Shown: positions 47,213 through 58,254, counted from the stretch's first letter. The stretch is 64,000 bases of DNA from Alphaproteobacteria bacterium (GCA_947475445.1 CANJLC010000002.1:62001-126000); one strand, 5' to 3'. Translations and numbers: made by a program. Notes: generated by a model from the sequence alone, not told the origin.

Positions 47213-48706
47213 ATGACCATCGCCGCATCCGTTGAAAGACCGCACCGGGGGGAATTCGCCCTACGGCCGGATTCATTTTGGCGGCGGCTGGCCATCATCC
47301 TGGCCCTGCTGGTTTCGGACGCGCTGTGTTTTGCGTTGGCCGACCTGCTGCTGCGCCTGGGACTGGGCAGCAATCTTCCTGCGCTGGCGCCGCTGCCCGG
47401 CGCCTCGCGCGTCGGCACGGCCCACATCATTGACCTGCTGGCGCTGATCGCCGTGGCCTTCGTGGCCGTGCGCTATCTGTTCGGCGACTATAGCCGCCGC
47501 CAGCTGTTCTGGGACAGCGCCCGTTCCACCACCGGCGCGCTTCTGGTCAGCGGCGCTGTTTATCTTGGCGCCGTGCTGATGCTGGAGCCGGGCGCGCTGC
47601 TGTTTTCCAGCGCCGTGTGGTTTGGCCTGATCTTCCTGCTGCCCACGGCGCGCCAGGGCATGCGGTATCTTTTGAGCCGGGCCGGGCTGTGGAATCTGCC
47701 CACCGCGCTCCTGGGCACCAGCCGGACCGCCCAGGAAGTCTATCCCACCCTGACCAAGCAATTGGCGCTGGGCCTGGATGTGCGCTGGATCGTTCCGGAA
47801 AACGCCGACAAGCATGTGCCGGGCGGGTTGTCCCACCTGAAGTCGCTGATCGCGCCGCCCGACGAGATCGCGCAGATGCTGGTTAATGCCGGCTGCCGCC
47901 AGGTCATCCTGGTGCCGGAGGATCATTTCCACGTCAACCAGACGCACCTGATAGACCAGCTTGTCGGCGCCGATATCCGCGTCGCCATCGTGCCGTCGCT
48001 GCGCCGGCTGCCGCTGTTCGGCCTTTCCACCAGCTATTTCTTCGGCAAGGACCTGCTGTTGATGCAGGTGCGCAACAACCTCGCCCGCCTGCCGCAGCGT
48101 TTCCTCAAACGCACGATTGACCTGGTGGGCACCATTGCTGCCGTGGTTCTGCTGTGGCCCGTGTTCATTCTCTTGGCGGTTTTGATCAGGATGGAAGATG
48201 GCGGGCCGGTATTTTTCCGCCAGCTGCGCGTGGGCCGCAATGGCCGCGATTTCGTCTGCTGGAAATTCCGCACCATGGTGGAGGATGCCGAGGAGCAGAT
48301 GGCGCGCTGGGAAAGCGAAGACCCGGTGCTGCTGGCGCGCTACCGCGAATCGAATTTCAAGCTCAGGGCCGATCCACGCGTCACCAAGGTGGGGAATTGG
48401 CTGCGCCGCACCAGCCTGGATGAGCTGCCGCAGGTGATTAATATCCTGCTGGGCGAGATGAGCATGGTGGGGCCGCGGCCGCTGCTGCGCCGCGAATTGC
48501 CCGATTACGGCGCCGTGATCACCCTGTATGAACGGGTGCGGCCCGGCGTGACCGGCCTGTGGCAGACCTCAGGCCGCAGCCACACCACCTTCGCGGAGCG
48601 CGTCTCCCACGACGAGTGGTACATCAAGAACTGGACGGTCTGGTACGACATCGTGATCCTGCTCCAGACCGTCTGGGTGCTGGCGGCGCGCAAGGGCGCC
48701 TATTGA
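47213..48706 (+). CDS. Polyprenyl glycosylphosphotransferase (WbaP-like initiating sugar transferase)
   Basis: N-terminal TMs; [81 protein letters not shown]. Confidence 0.94.
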   Translation: MTIAASVERPHRGEFALRPDSFWRRLAIILALLVSDALCFALADLLLRLGLGSNLPALAPLPGASRVGTAHIIDLLALIAVAFVAVRYLFGDYSRRQLFWDSARSTTGALLVSGAVYLGAVLMLEPGALLFSSAVWFGLIFLLPTARQGMRYLLSRAGLWNLPTALLGTSRTAQEVYPTLTKQLALGLDVRWIVPENADKHVPGGLSHLKSLIAPPDEIAQMLVNAGCRQVILVPEDHFHVNQTHLIDQLVGADIRVAIVPSLRRLPLFGLSTSYFFGKDLLLMQVRNNLARLPQRFLKRTIDLVGTIAAVVLLWPVFILLAVLIRMEDGGPVFFRQLRVGRNGRDFVCWKFRTMVEDAEEQMARWESEDPVLLARYRESNFKLRADPRVTKVGNWLRRTSLDELPQVINILLGEMSMVGPRPLLRRELPDYGAVITLYERVRPGVTGLWQTSGRSHTTFAERVSHDEWYIKNWTVWYDIVILLQTVWVLAARKGAY

Positions 48707-48779
48707 GAAAAGGCGGCGGCGCCAGGCTATCGCAATAACGGATAATGCATGTCGGCGGCTGCCGATTGGAGAGTATTTT

Positions 48780-49700
48780 ATGGCCTATCAAAATATCGCT
48801 GAAGCAGGGCAAGGTTCGCCGAAACCCGCTTTCAGCTATCACAGCCAGCTGGGCGAAGACAAAATCATCCACGGCTTTCTGGACCGCATGAGCATCGCGA
48901 ACGGCTATTTCGTCGAGTTCGGGGCCTGGGACGGCAAGTATATGAGCAACACCTATTTTCTTTACGAGCTGGGCTGGAGCGGTTGCTACATCGAAGGCGA
49001 TCCCAGACGCATGCATCAGCTTGAGAAGAATTGTCCCGATGCGCGTGCGCGCAAGGTTTGCGCCTTCGTCAGGACGGAGGGGGAATCTTCCCTGGACAAT
49101 ATTCTGACGGCAAATGGCGCGCCCGAAGTTGATCTGCTTTCCATAGATATCGACAGCGACGATTACGCGGTCTGGAAGTCTCTCAGCAAATTCCGGCCCC
49201 GGGTCGTAGTCATCGAGTATAATCCGTCCATTCCCTTCGACACGCAGTATGTCAATCCGCCGGGAGCCAACCACGGCAATTCCGCCCGGTCACTCGCCGA
49301 ACTGGGTGAAGCACGGGATTACAGCCTTGTCGCCGGAACGCTGTTCAATCTTATTTTTATCCCGCGTGAATTGGCCGAAAAGCACGGCATTCCGTCCGTC
49401 ACGCTGCAGAGCATTCGCGACGCCACCAACGCCGGACGTTATTTCTTCGCTTTTGATGGCACGCTGGTCCAGGCCGAAAATGGCCGCCACAATGATTCCT
49501 ATGGCGACCTGTTGATCGTTCCCTGGGCCGATTGTCCCGTACCGCAGCCGTTACCGCGCGGGCTTCGCCAGTTCCGCTCGGGGTGGGGGCCGGTACAGGT
49601 CTTGCGCGCCGGCTATGCCTTTTTCTGGTCTTTCCTGCGCTCTCCGGCCATCACCCTCAAATATCTGCGCAAAAGAGTGGCGCAGAAATTTTCGCGCTAG
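48780..49700 (+). CDS. FkbM-like methyltransferase-fold protein
   Basis: SQLGEDKIIHGFLD; GYFVEFGAWDGKYMSNTYFLYELGWSGCYIEGDP; LLSIDIDSDDY. Confidence 0.65.
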   Translation: MAYQNIAEAGQGSPKPAFSYHSQLGEDKIIHGFLDRMSIANGYFVEFGAWDGKYMSNTYFLYELGWSGCYIEGDPRRMHQLEKNCPDARARKVCAFVRTEGESSLDNILTANGAPEVDLLSIDIDSDDYAVWKSLSKFRPRVVVIEYNPSIPFDTQYVNPPGANHGNSARSLAELGEARDYSLVAGTLFNLIFIPRELAEKHGIPSVTLQSIRDATNAGRYFFAFDGTLVQAENGRHNDSYGDLLIVPWADCPVPQPLPRGLRQFRSGWGPVQVLRAGYAFFWSFLRSPAITLKYLRKRVAQKFSR

Positions 49701-49810
49701 GCTTCCTGGCGCCGCCCGGCCCGCGCCGATTCTGGCCGGAAATTGCCGCGGACCGCTCCGATGGGCCCTGCAAAGGCCCCAAAAAGGCGGAAAACCGGCG
49801 ATTTCTAAGG

Positions 49811-49839
49811 TTGACCGGCGTGGCCCGCACCCATACGGT
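49811..49839 (+). promoter_or_regulatory. Putative promoter of tRNA-Lys
   Basis: TTGACC-N17-TACGGT ending about 16 nt upstream of the tRNA. Confidence 0.45.
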
Positions 49840-49855
49840 CCGCGAAAATTGGTAA

Positions 49856-49930
49856 GAGCCCATAGCTCAGCGGTAGAGCATCTGACTTTTAATCAGAGGG
49901 CCGATGGTTCGACCCCATCTGGGCTCACCA
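49856..49930 (+). tRNA. tRNA-Lys (anticodon TTT)
   Basis: GAGCCCA...TGGGCTC acceptor, D arm GCTC/GAGC, anticodon stem TCTGA-CTTTTAA-TCAGA, T arm GATGG-TTCGACC-CCATC, encoded CCA. Confidence 0.96.
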
Positions 49931-49973
49931 ATTTGCAGATTTCGGCCCGGGCCCTGGTTCCTGGCAAGATCAC

Positions 49974-50633
49974 ATGGCGGGCGTCGTGAAAAGAACCATC
50001 AAGCAGAAGATCAAGGACAGTGTCCGCAATACGGGCTTGTGGCAGGGACTGTTGTTGCCGATCAAATCACGCCGCGACTTGAAGCGCTGGTTTGCCGCCG
50101 GCCGTCCCGCCCCCGTGCCGCATGCGGTCAAGGTTCGCAACATCCTTTGTCTGGCGGACCTGTTCGGCCTCGATGTCCTGGTGGAAACAGGAACCTTTGA
50201 AGGGGTGATGATCGACGCCACCCTGGCCCGCTTCCGGCAGATCTATTCGATCGAAATATTCGAGCCGTTGGCGATCAGGGCCAGGCGCCGCTTTGCCGCA
50301 AACGCGCAGGTGAATATCCTGTGCGGCGACAGCGCCGATCTTCTTCCGGGGTTGCTGGAAAAGCTTACAGAGCCCGTCCTGTTCTGGCTGGACGGCCATT
50401 TCAGCGGCGAAGGCACCGGAATTGGCGCCGAAGAATCGCCCATCCTGGCAGAAATCGCCCATATCCTGCGGCTGCGGTCTGCCTATGCCGATGTCATTAT
50501 TGTCGACGATACAACCTGCTTTACCTGCGGTGGCGGCTATCCGAAGCTGGACGACTTTGTTGAAAGCCTCAAGGCGCAGTTCGGACGAACCGTCCGAGTC
50601 GCGGATGACGCCATCTTCATCCTGCCTTACTGA
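49974..50633 (+). CDS. Methyltransferase-fold protein, surface polysaccharide-associated
   Basis: LVETGTFEGVMIDATLARFRQIYSIEIFEPLAIRARRRF; LFWLDGHFSGEGT. Confidence 0.65.
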   Translation: MAGVVKRTIKQKIKDSVRNTGLWQGLLLPIKSRRDLKRWFAAGRPAPVPHAVKVRNILCLADLFGLDVLVETGTFEGVMIDATLARFRQIYSIEIFEPLAIRARRRFAANAQVNILCGDSADLLPGLLEKLTEPVLFWLDGHFSGEGTGIGAEESPILAEIAHILRLRSAYADVIIVDDTTCFTCGGGYPKLDDFVESLKAQFGRTVRVADDAIFILPY

Positions 50634-52330
50634 TTGCCCTCGAGCGACGCTTTTTTCAGCATGCTGGTGATCTGAAGAATTGTATCCGCGGAAAGGCCCG
50701 GATTCGGCATTGTTGTCCCGGGGGCGAAATCCTCCGGCGACGTCAGAAACGCCGCCAGGCTTTCCTCGTCCCAGACGCCGCCCTTTTTCCTCAGGCCCTC
50801 GGAATAGTTGGCGAAGGCCCCGCCGGCAATCTTGCGGCCGTAAACGCCGTTCAGGGTGGGCACGGTAAAGGAGGGGTTGCGGGCTGCCAGGGAATGGCAC
50901 TGCTTGCAGGCCGAGAAGATCACATCGTTATAGGCGTTGCGGGGATCGATATTGGGCTGTCCCGACCAGGCATAGTCGGTGTTCGGCGTCAGGAAGACCA
51001 GCGCGCCATCATCGGTCAGAAGAATGATCTGCCCCCTGGCATTGACCACATCCCGGATGCGGCGGCCGATCAGAATGCTTTCAGAGGAAATGACGTGGCC
51101 GTTCCTGATGCGCAGATGGATCAGCGACAGTCCCTTGAGCGATCCCACCAGGAAGTCGCCGTTCCACTTTTCGTCGAACGCCCTGACCTCGACGATCGAA
51201 GTTGGCGCGATTGAAGGAACCCAGGCAAAGACCGGATCAATCAATTTTCCGCGGTCCGGAATGGTGCCGGTCTTGGCCGTATCGATAAGCGTGGGCAGAA
51301 CGCTGAAGCCCGCCGCATATTTGCCGTCCTTCACGATCTCGCCGACGGGCCCCCTGCCGAACGGCCAGGCATATTGCGTTCCCCAGAAGATATAGGGCCA
51401 GCCATAATTGCCGCCTTCCACCATCAGATTTAGTTCGTCACCGCCGCGCTCGCCATTTTCCGTTTCCCAAAGCTCGCCCTTCGAACTGACGACCAGGCCT
51501 TCCGGTACGCGCAGCCCAATGCTCAGAACGGTCAATTTCCCCGAGGGCAGGTCGAGCTTGTAGCTCTTTCCGAGCATGGATGTTCTGTCCTGGGCGGCGG
51601 CATGGATGCCCAGATTGTTCAGATTATAGTCGCCCAGGGCGAAGAACAGCGTATCGCCCGCGAAGCTCATCTTGCCCCCGGCGGCGTGGCCGAAATAATA
51701 AGGCGGCTTCAGTTCCGCGCTCTTGAATACGGTTTGCCAGCCGCCAACCGGCACCGCGGTATCCTTCTGCAAAAGGATTTTCGAGATTTCAAAATGGGTG
51801 GCATCCGGGCCCGCGTCATAGACTTCGTAGCTGGCGTAAAGGTAGCCAGATTTCGCATGATAGCGGACATCATGGGAAATCAGCGTGGCGGGGTTCAGGG
51901 GGAATTTGGAATGCGCCACATATTCGCTGACATGCATGGGCAGGTCGGGAAAGGGCTTTGAATCAATGTTGCCGCCATCGTAAACCAGGAAGTGCCCCAG
52001 GCGGTCGAGTATGACGAGCTTGCCGCCGACCGCTTCAATGGCGCCCCCGTCGGTGGCGAATTTCTCCCGCCCGGCCAGAGGATCGGTGGTCATGATCAGG
52101 GACACGGCATTGCTCTGCACGATTTCCGAAGCGCCTTGCGACGCAACGGCCAGCGGAACAGGGTTGATCGGACCCTGCGCCGACACGACGCGGACGGGCG
52201 TTTCGTAGGTTCTGGCGGCAGCCACGATCAGCACGAAGCCCAGCGCTGCCATCAAAATCGATATCGGGAGACCGAGAATTCCGATGGCGGCGGTGAGTTT
52301 CGACAGACCGGCCAGATTTCGCGCCTTCAT
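50627..52330 (-). CDS. Glucose/sorbosone (PQQ-type) dehydrogenase-like protein with C-terminal cytochrome c domain, membrane-anchored
   Basis: N-terminal TM; PEGLVVSSKGELWETENGERGGDELNLMVEGGNYGWP; CKQCHSLAARNPSF...GTTMPNPGL. Confidence 0.85.
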   Translation of the reverse strand: MKARNLAGLSKLTAAIGILGLPISILMAALGFVLIVAAARTYETPVRVVSAQGPINPVPLAVASQGASEIVQSNAVSLIMTTDPLAGREKFATDGGAIEAVGGKLVILDRLGHFLVYDGGNIDSKPFPDLPMHVSEYVAHSKFPLNPATLISHDVRYHAKSGYLYASYEVYDAGPDATHFEISKILLQKDTAVPVGGWQTVFKSAELKPPYYFGHAAGGKMSFAGDTLFFALGDYNLNNLGIHAAAQDRTSMLGKSYKLDLPSGKLTVLSIGLRVPEGLVVSSKGELWETENGERGGDELNLMVEGGNYGWPYIFWGTQYAWPFGRGPVGEIVKDGKYAAGFSVLPTLIDTAKTGTIPDRGKLIDPVFAWVPSIAPTSIVEVRAFDEKWNGDFLVGSLKGLSLIHLRIRNGHVISSESILIGRRIRDVVNARGQIILLTDDGALVFLTPNTDYAWSGQPNIDPRNAYNDVIFSACKQCHSLAARNPSFTVPTLNGVYGRKIAGGAFANYSEGLRKKGGVWDEESLAAFLTSPEDFAPGTTMPNPGLSADTILQITSMLKKASLEGNQ

Positions 52331-52373
52331 GACAACCCCATGAGACCGCCAAGGCCGCCAAGCGGCAATGCGG

Positions 52374-53132
52374 TCAGTTCTTCGTGAATTCAAACATGCC
52401 GCAACCGAAGACTTCGTTTTCCACGACTTCGATTCCGCAATCGCGATGGAATTTCCTGTCATCCGTGACGCAGGAGAAGGAGACCAGCGGCAGGCCGACG
52501 GCTTCCACGATAGTATGGGGGGAGATGACGCGCTGGGCGTTGAACATCAGCCGTTCCTTGCCGCATGGCACGGCGAAATAAAGCCGGCCCCCGGGTTTCA
52601 CCACGCGCGCCAGGGATTTCATGAACTGGATGTGCCCGATGGGATTGACCGGGTCGCCATACCGCCCGAGGCCGAAATGCTCCGCGGCGTGGAGGCTGGA
52701 GATGGAATCGACGGAACCGTCCGCGTAGGGCGTCAGCGTGGTGCCGTCGGCGACCAGCGTGCTGAGCCCGTCTATCAGGCCTTCGGAAGGCCGCACGTCC
52801 ACGAGTTCGACGGACATGAAGGTCAGCAAATGGGAAACGAATCCCGAGATGGAAGATCCGATATCCACATGACGCTCGGGACGCCGCGCATAAATGCGGC
52901 GGGCCGCCCACAAGTCCATATAGAAATAGTGAGGGTCGAGATCGCCGTTGGAAACATAGCGCTCGTGCATGATCGGATACAGGGCCGTTATCGGCATTGC
53001 ACCCGGCACGCCCCTGGCGCGCCGCTTGTAGTCGCGCAAGTCCCGCAGGAAGGCGGGGATGCCGCGCAGCGAGCGCACGGTCTTGCGCGGGTCAAACCCG
53101 AGCTGAATCAGGACATGATAGAGAAGTCTCAC
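52374..53132 (-). CDS. DUF268-like / methyltransferase-fold protein
   Basis: RHVDIGSSISGFVSHLLTFMSVELVDVRP; SLHAAEHFGLGRYGDPVNPIGH. Confidence 0.65.
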   Translation of the reverse strand: MRLLYHVLIQLGFDPRKTVRSLRGIPAFLRDLRDYKRRARGVPGAMPITALYPIMHERYVSNGDLDPHYFYMDLWAARRIYARRPERHVDIGSSISGFVSHLLTFMSVELVDVRPSEGLIDGLSTLVADGTTLTPYADGSVDSISSLHAAEHFGLGRYGDPVNPIGHIQFMKSLARVVKPGGRLYFAVPCGKERLMFNAQRVISPHTIVEAVGLPLVSFSCVTDDRKFHRDCGIEVVENEVFGCGMFEFTKN

Positions 53133-53197
53133 AGATATTGTCTCCTTGGCCGTGCCCGGGCCTGCGGGTCATATGATTGCATTCTTGCAGAAAATAG

Positions 53198-54214
53198 TCA
53201 CTGGCGGCCAGGCAGGGCCGCTTCCAGAACAGCCCTGAAGCGGTGTTCATAGGTGTGTTCGCGGCAGGCTCTCTCATGGGCCTTCTGCGCCATCGCGCAC
53301 CGTTCCTGCGGGTGCGCAAGATAGTAGCGTATCTGCGCGGCGCATTGCTCGGGGCTGTTGAAGATCGCGATCTCCTTGCCGATGTCGAAATAATGCTCCA
53401 GGCCGGGCGCGTAGTGGCTCAGTTCGAATCCGCCTGCCAGGGGAATTTCGAAATTGCGCGCCTTCATCTGCTCGACCCGTTTCTTGCTGCGCAGAAAGCG
53501 TGCGGCATTCATGGGATGGGCGAAGATGAATCCGATATCGTTCTGCACGCTGTTCGACAAATTGAGGTTGATGCGCGAGGACTGGAAAAAGCTGCTGAGC
53601 TTTTCGGCGGGCAGTGGGCCGTTGGGCCAGCCATGCCCATAACACTCTACTTTGATGCCTTCCTTTTGAAGGCGGCCCACGTACCAGTTGCGCACTTCGT
53701 TGCGGATGCCGACAAAGGATATGTTGGAACGAAAGCTGCCGTCGGGCGGCAGCGCGTCATGCGCCCCCAGCTTCGGATCGGCCGCCCATTGGGAAAGAAT
53801 GGCCTTGGCGCCGAGCCGCGCATATTTGTCCAGGGCCCAGGGATCGGTGGTGGCGCAAAAGGAAAAGTGCCGGGCGTATCGGCGCGTATAGCTTTCAAAG
53901 CGCCACTGGTCGTCGCCGAACCAGGCGATGGTGGTGGCGCGCGTCTTCAGCCGATCCAGGAATTCGGGACGGAACTGGTCCTTGTAGGTGGTGAAGAAAA
54001 TCACATCGGGCGCATAGTCGGCGACCGTCCGTTCCAGCTCCTGTTCTATCCGGGCGGGATCGTCCAGGAATTCGTCATACCAGAAGGGTTTGGCTTCGCG
54101 GCAGATACTGGCCATGGGATCGAAAAAGGCGGATCTTTCGCCGCTTTCGCCGCTTTCTTTCTTGCCATAGCCCCATTGCATCAGCACGGCCAGGAGGCGG
54201 ATATCCATGGTCAT
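53198..54214 (-). CDS. Glycosyltransferase (CgeB-like, GT4/GT1 fold)
   Basis: APDVIFFTTYKDQF; TIAWFGDDQWRF; ISFVGIRNEVRNWYVGRLQKEGIKVECYGHGWPNG; FEIPLAGGFELS. Confidence 0.8.
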   Translation of the reverse strand: MTMDIRLLAVLMQWGYGKKESGESGERSAFFDPMASICREAKPFWYDEFLDDPARIEQELERTVADYAPDVIFFTTYKDQFRPEFLDRLKTRATTIAWFGDDQWRFESYTRRYARHFSFCATTDPWALDKYARLGAKAILSQWAADPKLGAHDALPPDGSFRSNISFVGIRNEVRNWYVGRLQKEGIKVECYGHGWPNGPLPAEKLSSFFQSSRINLNLSNSVQNDIGFIFAHPMNAARFLRSKKRVEQMKARNFEIPLAGGFELSHYAPGLEHYFDIGKEIAIFNSPEQCAAQIRYYLAHPQERCAMAQKAHERACREHTYEHRFRAVLEAALPGRQ

Positions 54215-54225
54215 GCCATCAACTC

Positions 54226-55596
54226 CTAGCGCCGGCAGAAAGCGGTGATCTGCTCTATGGCGTAGTTCAGGTGATCTTCTCTGAGGCCCGGATAGAGGCC
54301 AATCCAGAACGTGGAGGTCATCACTGTATCGCTGTTGGTCATCTCGCCCACCACGCGGTATTCGCGGCCCTTCATGTAGGGCTGGCGCAGCAGATTGCCG
54401 CCGAACAGGAGGCGGGTGTGGACGTTCTTTTCATTCAGGTACTGGACCAGCTCGTCACGGCTGAAGGGCGCGCCCGGGCGCACGGTGATGGGAAAGCCGA
54501 ACCAGCTGGGTTCGGACTTGGGCGTGGCTTCGGGAAGGATGAGGAATTCCTCCACGGCCTTGAGGCCCTTTTTCAGGAACGCGAAATTGTGCCGGCGCGC
54601 GGCGATGAAGCCTTCCAGCCGGTCCATCTGGGCCAGGCCGACAGCGGCCTGCATGTCGGTGATCTTCAGGTTATAGCCCAGGTTGGAATAGGTATATTTG
54701 TGGTCATAACCCTTGGGCAAATCGCCCAGCTTCCACTGGAAGCGCTTGTTGCAGGTATTGTCCACGCCCGGCGGGCAATAGCAGTCGCGGCCCCAGTCGC
54801 GCACCGATTCCAAAGCGCGCTTGAGCAATCCGTCATTGGTGAAGACCGCCCCGCCTTCGCCCATGGTGATGTGATGGGCCGGATAGAAGCTGACCGTACC
54901 GACATCGCCGAAGGTGCCGATCATCTTGCCGTCATAGGTGGCACCCAAGGCATCGCAACTGTCTTCCACCACCCACAGGTCGTGCTTCTTGGCGAGGTCC
55001 ATCACCACGTCCAGCGCAAAGGGATTGCCCAGCGTATGGGCCACCATGATGGCCTTGGTCTTGGGGCTGATCGCGGCCTCGATCATGTCGGGGCGGATAT
55101 TGTAGGTGGGAATGTCCACATCCACGAACACCGGCATCATGCCGTTCTGGATGGCCGGGTTCAGCGTGGTGGGAAAGCCGGTGGCGCAGGTGATGACTTC
55201 GTCGCCGGGCATCAGGCGCTGCTTGCCCAGCAGCGGCGAGGTCAGCGCGCTCATCGCCACCAGGTTGGCGGAGGAACCCGAATTGACGGTCAGCGCGAAA
55301 CGCAGGCCCAAATAGGCGGCCAGCCGCGCCTCGAAGGCGTCGTTGAAACGGCCCGTGGTCAGCCAGAAATCCAGCGAGGAATCCACCAGGCTGCGCAGTT
55401 CCGGCGCGCCATAGACCTTGCCCGACACCGGCACCACGGGCTTGTCCGCCACGAATTCGCGCGGGCCATGGGCGAGGGCGGCGTATTTCTCGGTCAATTC
55501 CAGGATCTGGGCGCGCAGCGCGGCGGCTTCGCTGGTCTCGGGCTTGGCCTTGCCGGTGGGCGTCTTGGCGTCGTCGGGCTTGGTGTCGGTCGTCAC
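54226..55596 (-). CDS. rfbH: CDP-6-deoxy-4-hexulose 3-dehydrase (RfbH/DdhC family)
   Basis: [58 protein letters not shown] (His replacing the usual PLP Lys); [31 protein letters not shown]. Confidence 0.93.
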   Translation of the reverse strand: MTTDTKPDDAKTPTGKAKPETSEAAALRAQILELTEKYAALAHGPREFVADKPVVPVSGKVYGAPELRSLVDSSLDFWLTTGRFNDAFEARLAAYLGLRFALTVNSGSSANLVAMSALTSPLLGKQRLMPGDEVITCATGFPTTLNPAIQNGMMPVFVDVDIPTYNIRPDMIEAAISPKTKAIMVAHTLGNPFALDVVMDLAKKHDLWVVEDSCDALGATYDGKMIGTFGDVGTVSFYPAHHITMGEGGAVFTNDGLLKRALESVRDWGRDCYCPPGVDNTCNKRFQWKLGDLPKGYDHKYTYSNLGYNLKITDMQAAVGLAQMDRLEGFIAARRHNFAFLKKGLKAVEEFLILPEATPKSEPSWFGFPITVRPGAPFSRDELVQYLNEKNVHTRLLFGGNLLRQPYMKGREYRVVGEMTNSDTVMTSTFWIGLYPGLREDHLNYAIEQITAFCRR

Positions 55597-56672
55597 GCGC
55601 TTACTCTCCTGGAAGCTGGCGCACCAGCCAGATGTTCGTCAATCTGCTTGAGGGTGAAGGCGCGCATGTCGGCGCCTTCGGCATAGGCCTTGTACCAGGC
55701 CATGGTCTGGCCGACGCCGTCTTCAAAACCCCAGCGCGGCTGCCAGCCCAGTTTGGTGTGGGCCTTGGTGGAATCCAGCTTCAGCAGCGTGGCTTCATGC
55801 ACGGCATTGGGATCGGGCTGGATCGAGAGCGCGTCCGGCGTGCCCCACAATTTCACGATCAAATTGGCGAGGGTGCCGACGCTTTGTTCGCTGTCCTTGC
55901 CGGGGCCGAAATTCCAGCCTTCCCATTTGGTGGGACCGGACGCCAGCAGCGCTTCGGCCACCTTCAAGTAGCCGGACAGGGGCTCCAGCACATGCTGCCA
56001 GGGGCGGATGGCGTCGGGACGGCGGATGATGATTTTTTCGCCCGCGATCAGGCCGCGCGCCAGGTCGCAGACAATGCGGTCCTTGGCCCAGTCGCCGCCG
56101 CCGATCACGTTGCCGGCGCGCACCGATGTCAGCGAACCGTGATTGCCGGCGTCGAAATAGGAACGGCCATAGGCGGCGGTAACCAGCTCGGCACAGCCCT
56201 TGGAACTGGAATAGGGATCATGCCCGCCCATGGCGTCGCCTTCGCGATAGGGCGTCATGGCCTCACGGTTCTCGTAAGCTTTGTCCGATGTGATCACGAG
56301 CGTGGCTTTCACGCCGGGCGTCTGTTTGACGGCTTCCAGCACATGCACCGTGCCCATGACGTTGACGTCATAGGTCTCCACCGGGATCTTGTAGGAATCG
56401 CGCACCAGCGGCTGGGCCGCCATGTGCAGCACGACATCGGGCTTGAAGGTGGTCATTGCCGCGTTCAGCTTCGCCACGTCGCGGATATCGCCGATATGGT
56501 GTTCAATGCCCTCGGCCACGCGGGCGATGGTGAACAGGTTGGGATCGGTGGGCGGCGTCAGGGCATAGCCGCTGACCTTCGCTCCCAGCCGCGCCAGCAG
56601 CAGCGTCATCCAGGAACCCTTGAAGCCGGTATGTCCTGTCAGGAAAACGCGTTTGCCGTTCCAGATACTCAT
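55593..56672 (-). CDS. rfbG: CDP-glucose 4,6-dehydratase
   Basis: [53 protein letters not shown] trimmed to MSIWNGK. Confidence 0.93.
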   Translation of the reverse strand: MSIWNGKRVFLTGHTGFKGSWMTLLLARLGAKVSGYALTPPTDPNLFTIARVAEGIEHHIGDIRDVAKLNAAMTTFKPDVVLHMAAQPLVRDSYKIPVETYDVNVMGTVHVLEAVKQTPGVKATLVITSDKAYENREAMTPYREGDAMGGHDPYSSSKGCAELVTAAYGRSYFDAGNHGSLTSVRAGNVIGGGDWAKDRIVCDLARGLIAGEKIIIRRPDAIRPWQHVLEPLSGYLKVAEALLASGPTKWEGWNFGPGKDSEQSVGTLANLIVKLWGTPDALSIQPDPNAVHEATLLKLDSTKAHTKLGWQPRWGFEDGVGQTMAWYKAYAEGADMRAFTLKQIDEHLAGAPASRRVSA

Positions 56673-57445
56673 TTCTTCCAGACCTGCCACGGCGCCTTGC
56701 CGGAGGCCCATAATTCTTCCAGGTGGTTTTTGTCGCGCAGCGTGTCCATCGCCTGCCAGAAGCCGGGATGTTCGAAGGCCTGCAACTGGCCTTCCGCGGC
56801 CAGGCGTTCCATCGGCTCTTTTTCCCACAGGGTGGAATCGCCGGCGACGTAATCCAGCACCTTGGGCGAGAGCACGAAGAAGCCGCCATTGATCAGGCCG
56901 CCTTCGCTGATGGGCTTTTCCTCGAAGCGCTCGACGCGCGAACCGTCCATAACCAGCGCGCCGAAGCGGGCGATGGGGCGCACGGCGGTGACGGTGGAAA
57001 GCTTGCCATGGGATTTGTGGAAGGCGATCAGCTTGCCGACATCGACATCGGCCACGCCGTCGCCATAGGTCAGGCAGAAGGCTTCGTCGTTGCCGATATA
57101 ATCGCGCACCCGCTTGAGGCGGCCGCCGGTCATGGTGCTGTCGCCAGTTTCAACCAGCGTGACTTTCCAGGGGTCGGCGTAGGTCTGGTGCACCGTGAGG
57201 TCGTTCTTCGCCACATCGATGGTGACGTCGGAGGTGTGCAGCTTGTAGTGGAAGAAATATTCCTTGATCTTGTAGCCCTTGTAGCCAAGGCAAACGATGA
57301 AATCGTTGATCCCGTAATGGGAGTAGATCTTCATGATGTGCCACAGGATCGGGCGGCCGCCGACCTCGACCATGGGCTTGGGCTTGGTCTCGGTTTCTTC
57401 GCTGAGGCGCGAGCCGAGCCCGCCTGCCAGAATGACTGCCTTCAT
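56669..57445 (-). CDS. rfbF: Glucose-1-phosphate cytidylyltransferase
   Basis: MKAVILAGGLGSRLSEETETKPKPMVEVGGRPILWHIMKIYSHYGINDFIVCLGYKGYKIKEYF. Confidence 0.96.
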   Translation of the reverse strand: MKAVILAGGLGSRLSEETETKPKPMVEVGGRPILWHIMKIYSHYGINDFIVCLGYKGYKIKEYFFHYKLHTSDVTIDVAKNDLTVHQTYADPWKVTLVETGDSTMTGGRLKRVRDYIGNDEAFCLTYGDGVADVDVGKLIAFHKSHGKLSTVTAVRPIARFGALVMDGSRVERFEEKPISEGGLINGGFFVLSPKVLDYVAGDSTLWEKEPMERLAAEGQLQAFEHPGFWQAMDTLRDKNHLEELWASGKAPWQVWKK

Positions 57446-57576
57446 GGAAATATCCGCCTGAACCCCGGTTTTGGGGTGTCTTTTGGCAATAGGAGCATGA
57501 GCCGGTCAAGGCGGCCGCCCCCGGGCCTTGCCTGTTTGGCCAGCCTATCGGGTCCGCCGCACAAAATGAAGCTTTT

Positions 57577-58254
57577 TTAGCCTTTTAGCGTGCGCAAGAG
57601 GGCCGGCAGCCCCGCCAGCCCATCCAGCCGCACCTGGTGGGGGATGCCCTCCAGGGGCACGGTGGCATAGCCATAGGTGGCCAGGATGAAAGGCAGGCCT
57701 GCCCGCGCGGCCGCCTCTCCATCCACTTCGCTGTCCCCGACATAGACCGCCATGGCGGCAGGCACGCCCATTTTTTCCAGGGCCAGGTGCAGGGGATCAG
57801 GATAGGGCTTGGCCCGCGCCGTGGCGTCGCCGCCCACCACCGCCGCGAACAGGGGCGCCAGACCAAGGTCCGAGAGGAGGTTTTCGGTCAGCCCTTGGGG
57901 CTTGTTGGTGCAGATTCCCAGCGCCAGGCCGGAGGCGTAAAGCTGTTCCAGCATCGCCCTGGCGCCGGGGTAGAGATCGGCGGGATCAGCAGGCAGCACG
58001 GCGTAGACGGTGCGGAAATCGCCCAGGTCGCGCTCCGGCGTGGTGGCGTGGTCGCCGAAGGCGGCGGCCACCAGTTCGGCGGCGCCTCGGCTGACCAGGC
58101 TGCGGACTTTCTGTTCCGTGACGGCGATACCGCCGCGTGCTGCGATCACCTGGTTGAGGGCTTGGGCGATGGCGGGCGCGCTGTCGATCAGGGTGCCGTC
58201 CAGGTCGAAAAGGACGCCGGAGATTTTCGTGAGGCTGCTCAACGCGGCCGGCAC
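57577..58254 (-). CDS. HAD family hydrolase (phosphoglycolate phosphatase-like)
   Basis: GVLFDLDGTLIDSAPAIAQALNQV; ICTNKPQGLTENLL; YVGDSEVDGEAA. Confidence 0.9.
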   Translation of the reverse strand: MPAALSSLTKISGVLFDLDGTLIDSAPAIAQALNQVIAARGGIAVTEQKVRSLVSRGAAELVAAAFGDHATTPERDLGDFRTVYAVLPADPADLYPGARAMLEQLYASGLALGICTNKPQGLTENLLSDLGLAPLFAAVVGGDATARAKPYPDPLHLALEKMGVPAAMAVYVGDSEVDGEAAARAGLPFILATYGYATVPLEGIPHQVRLDGLAGLPALLRTLKG

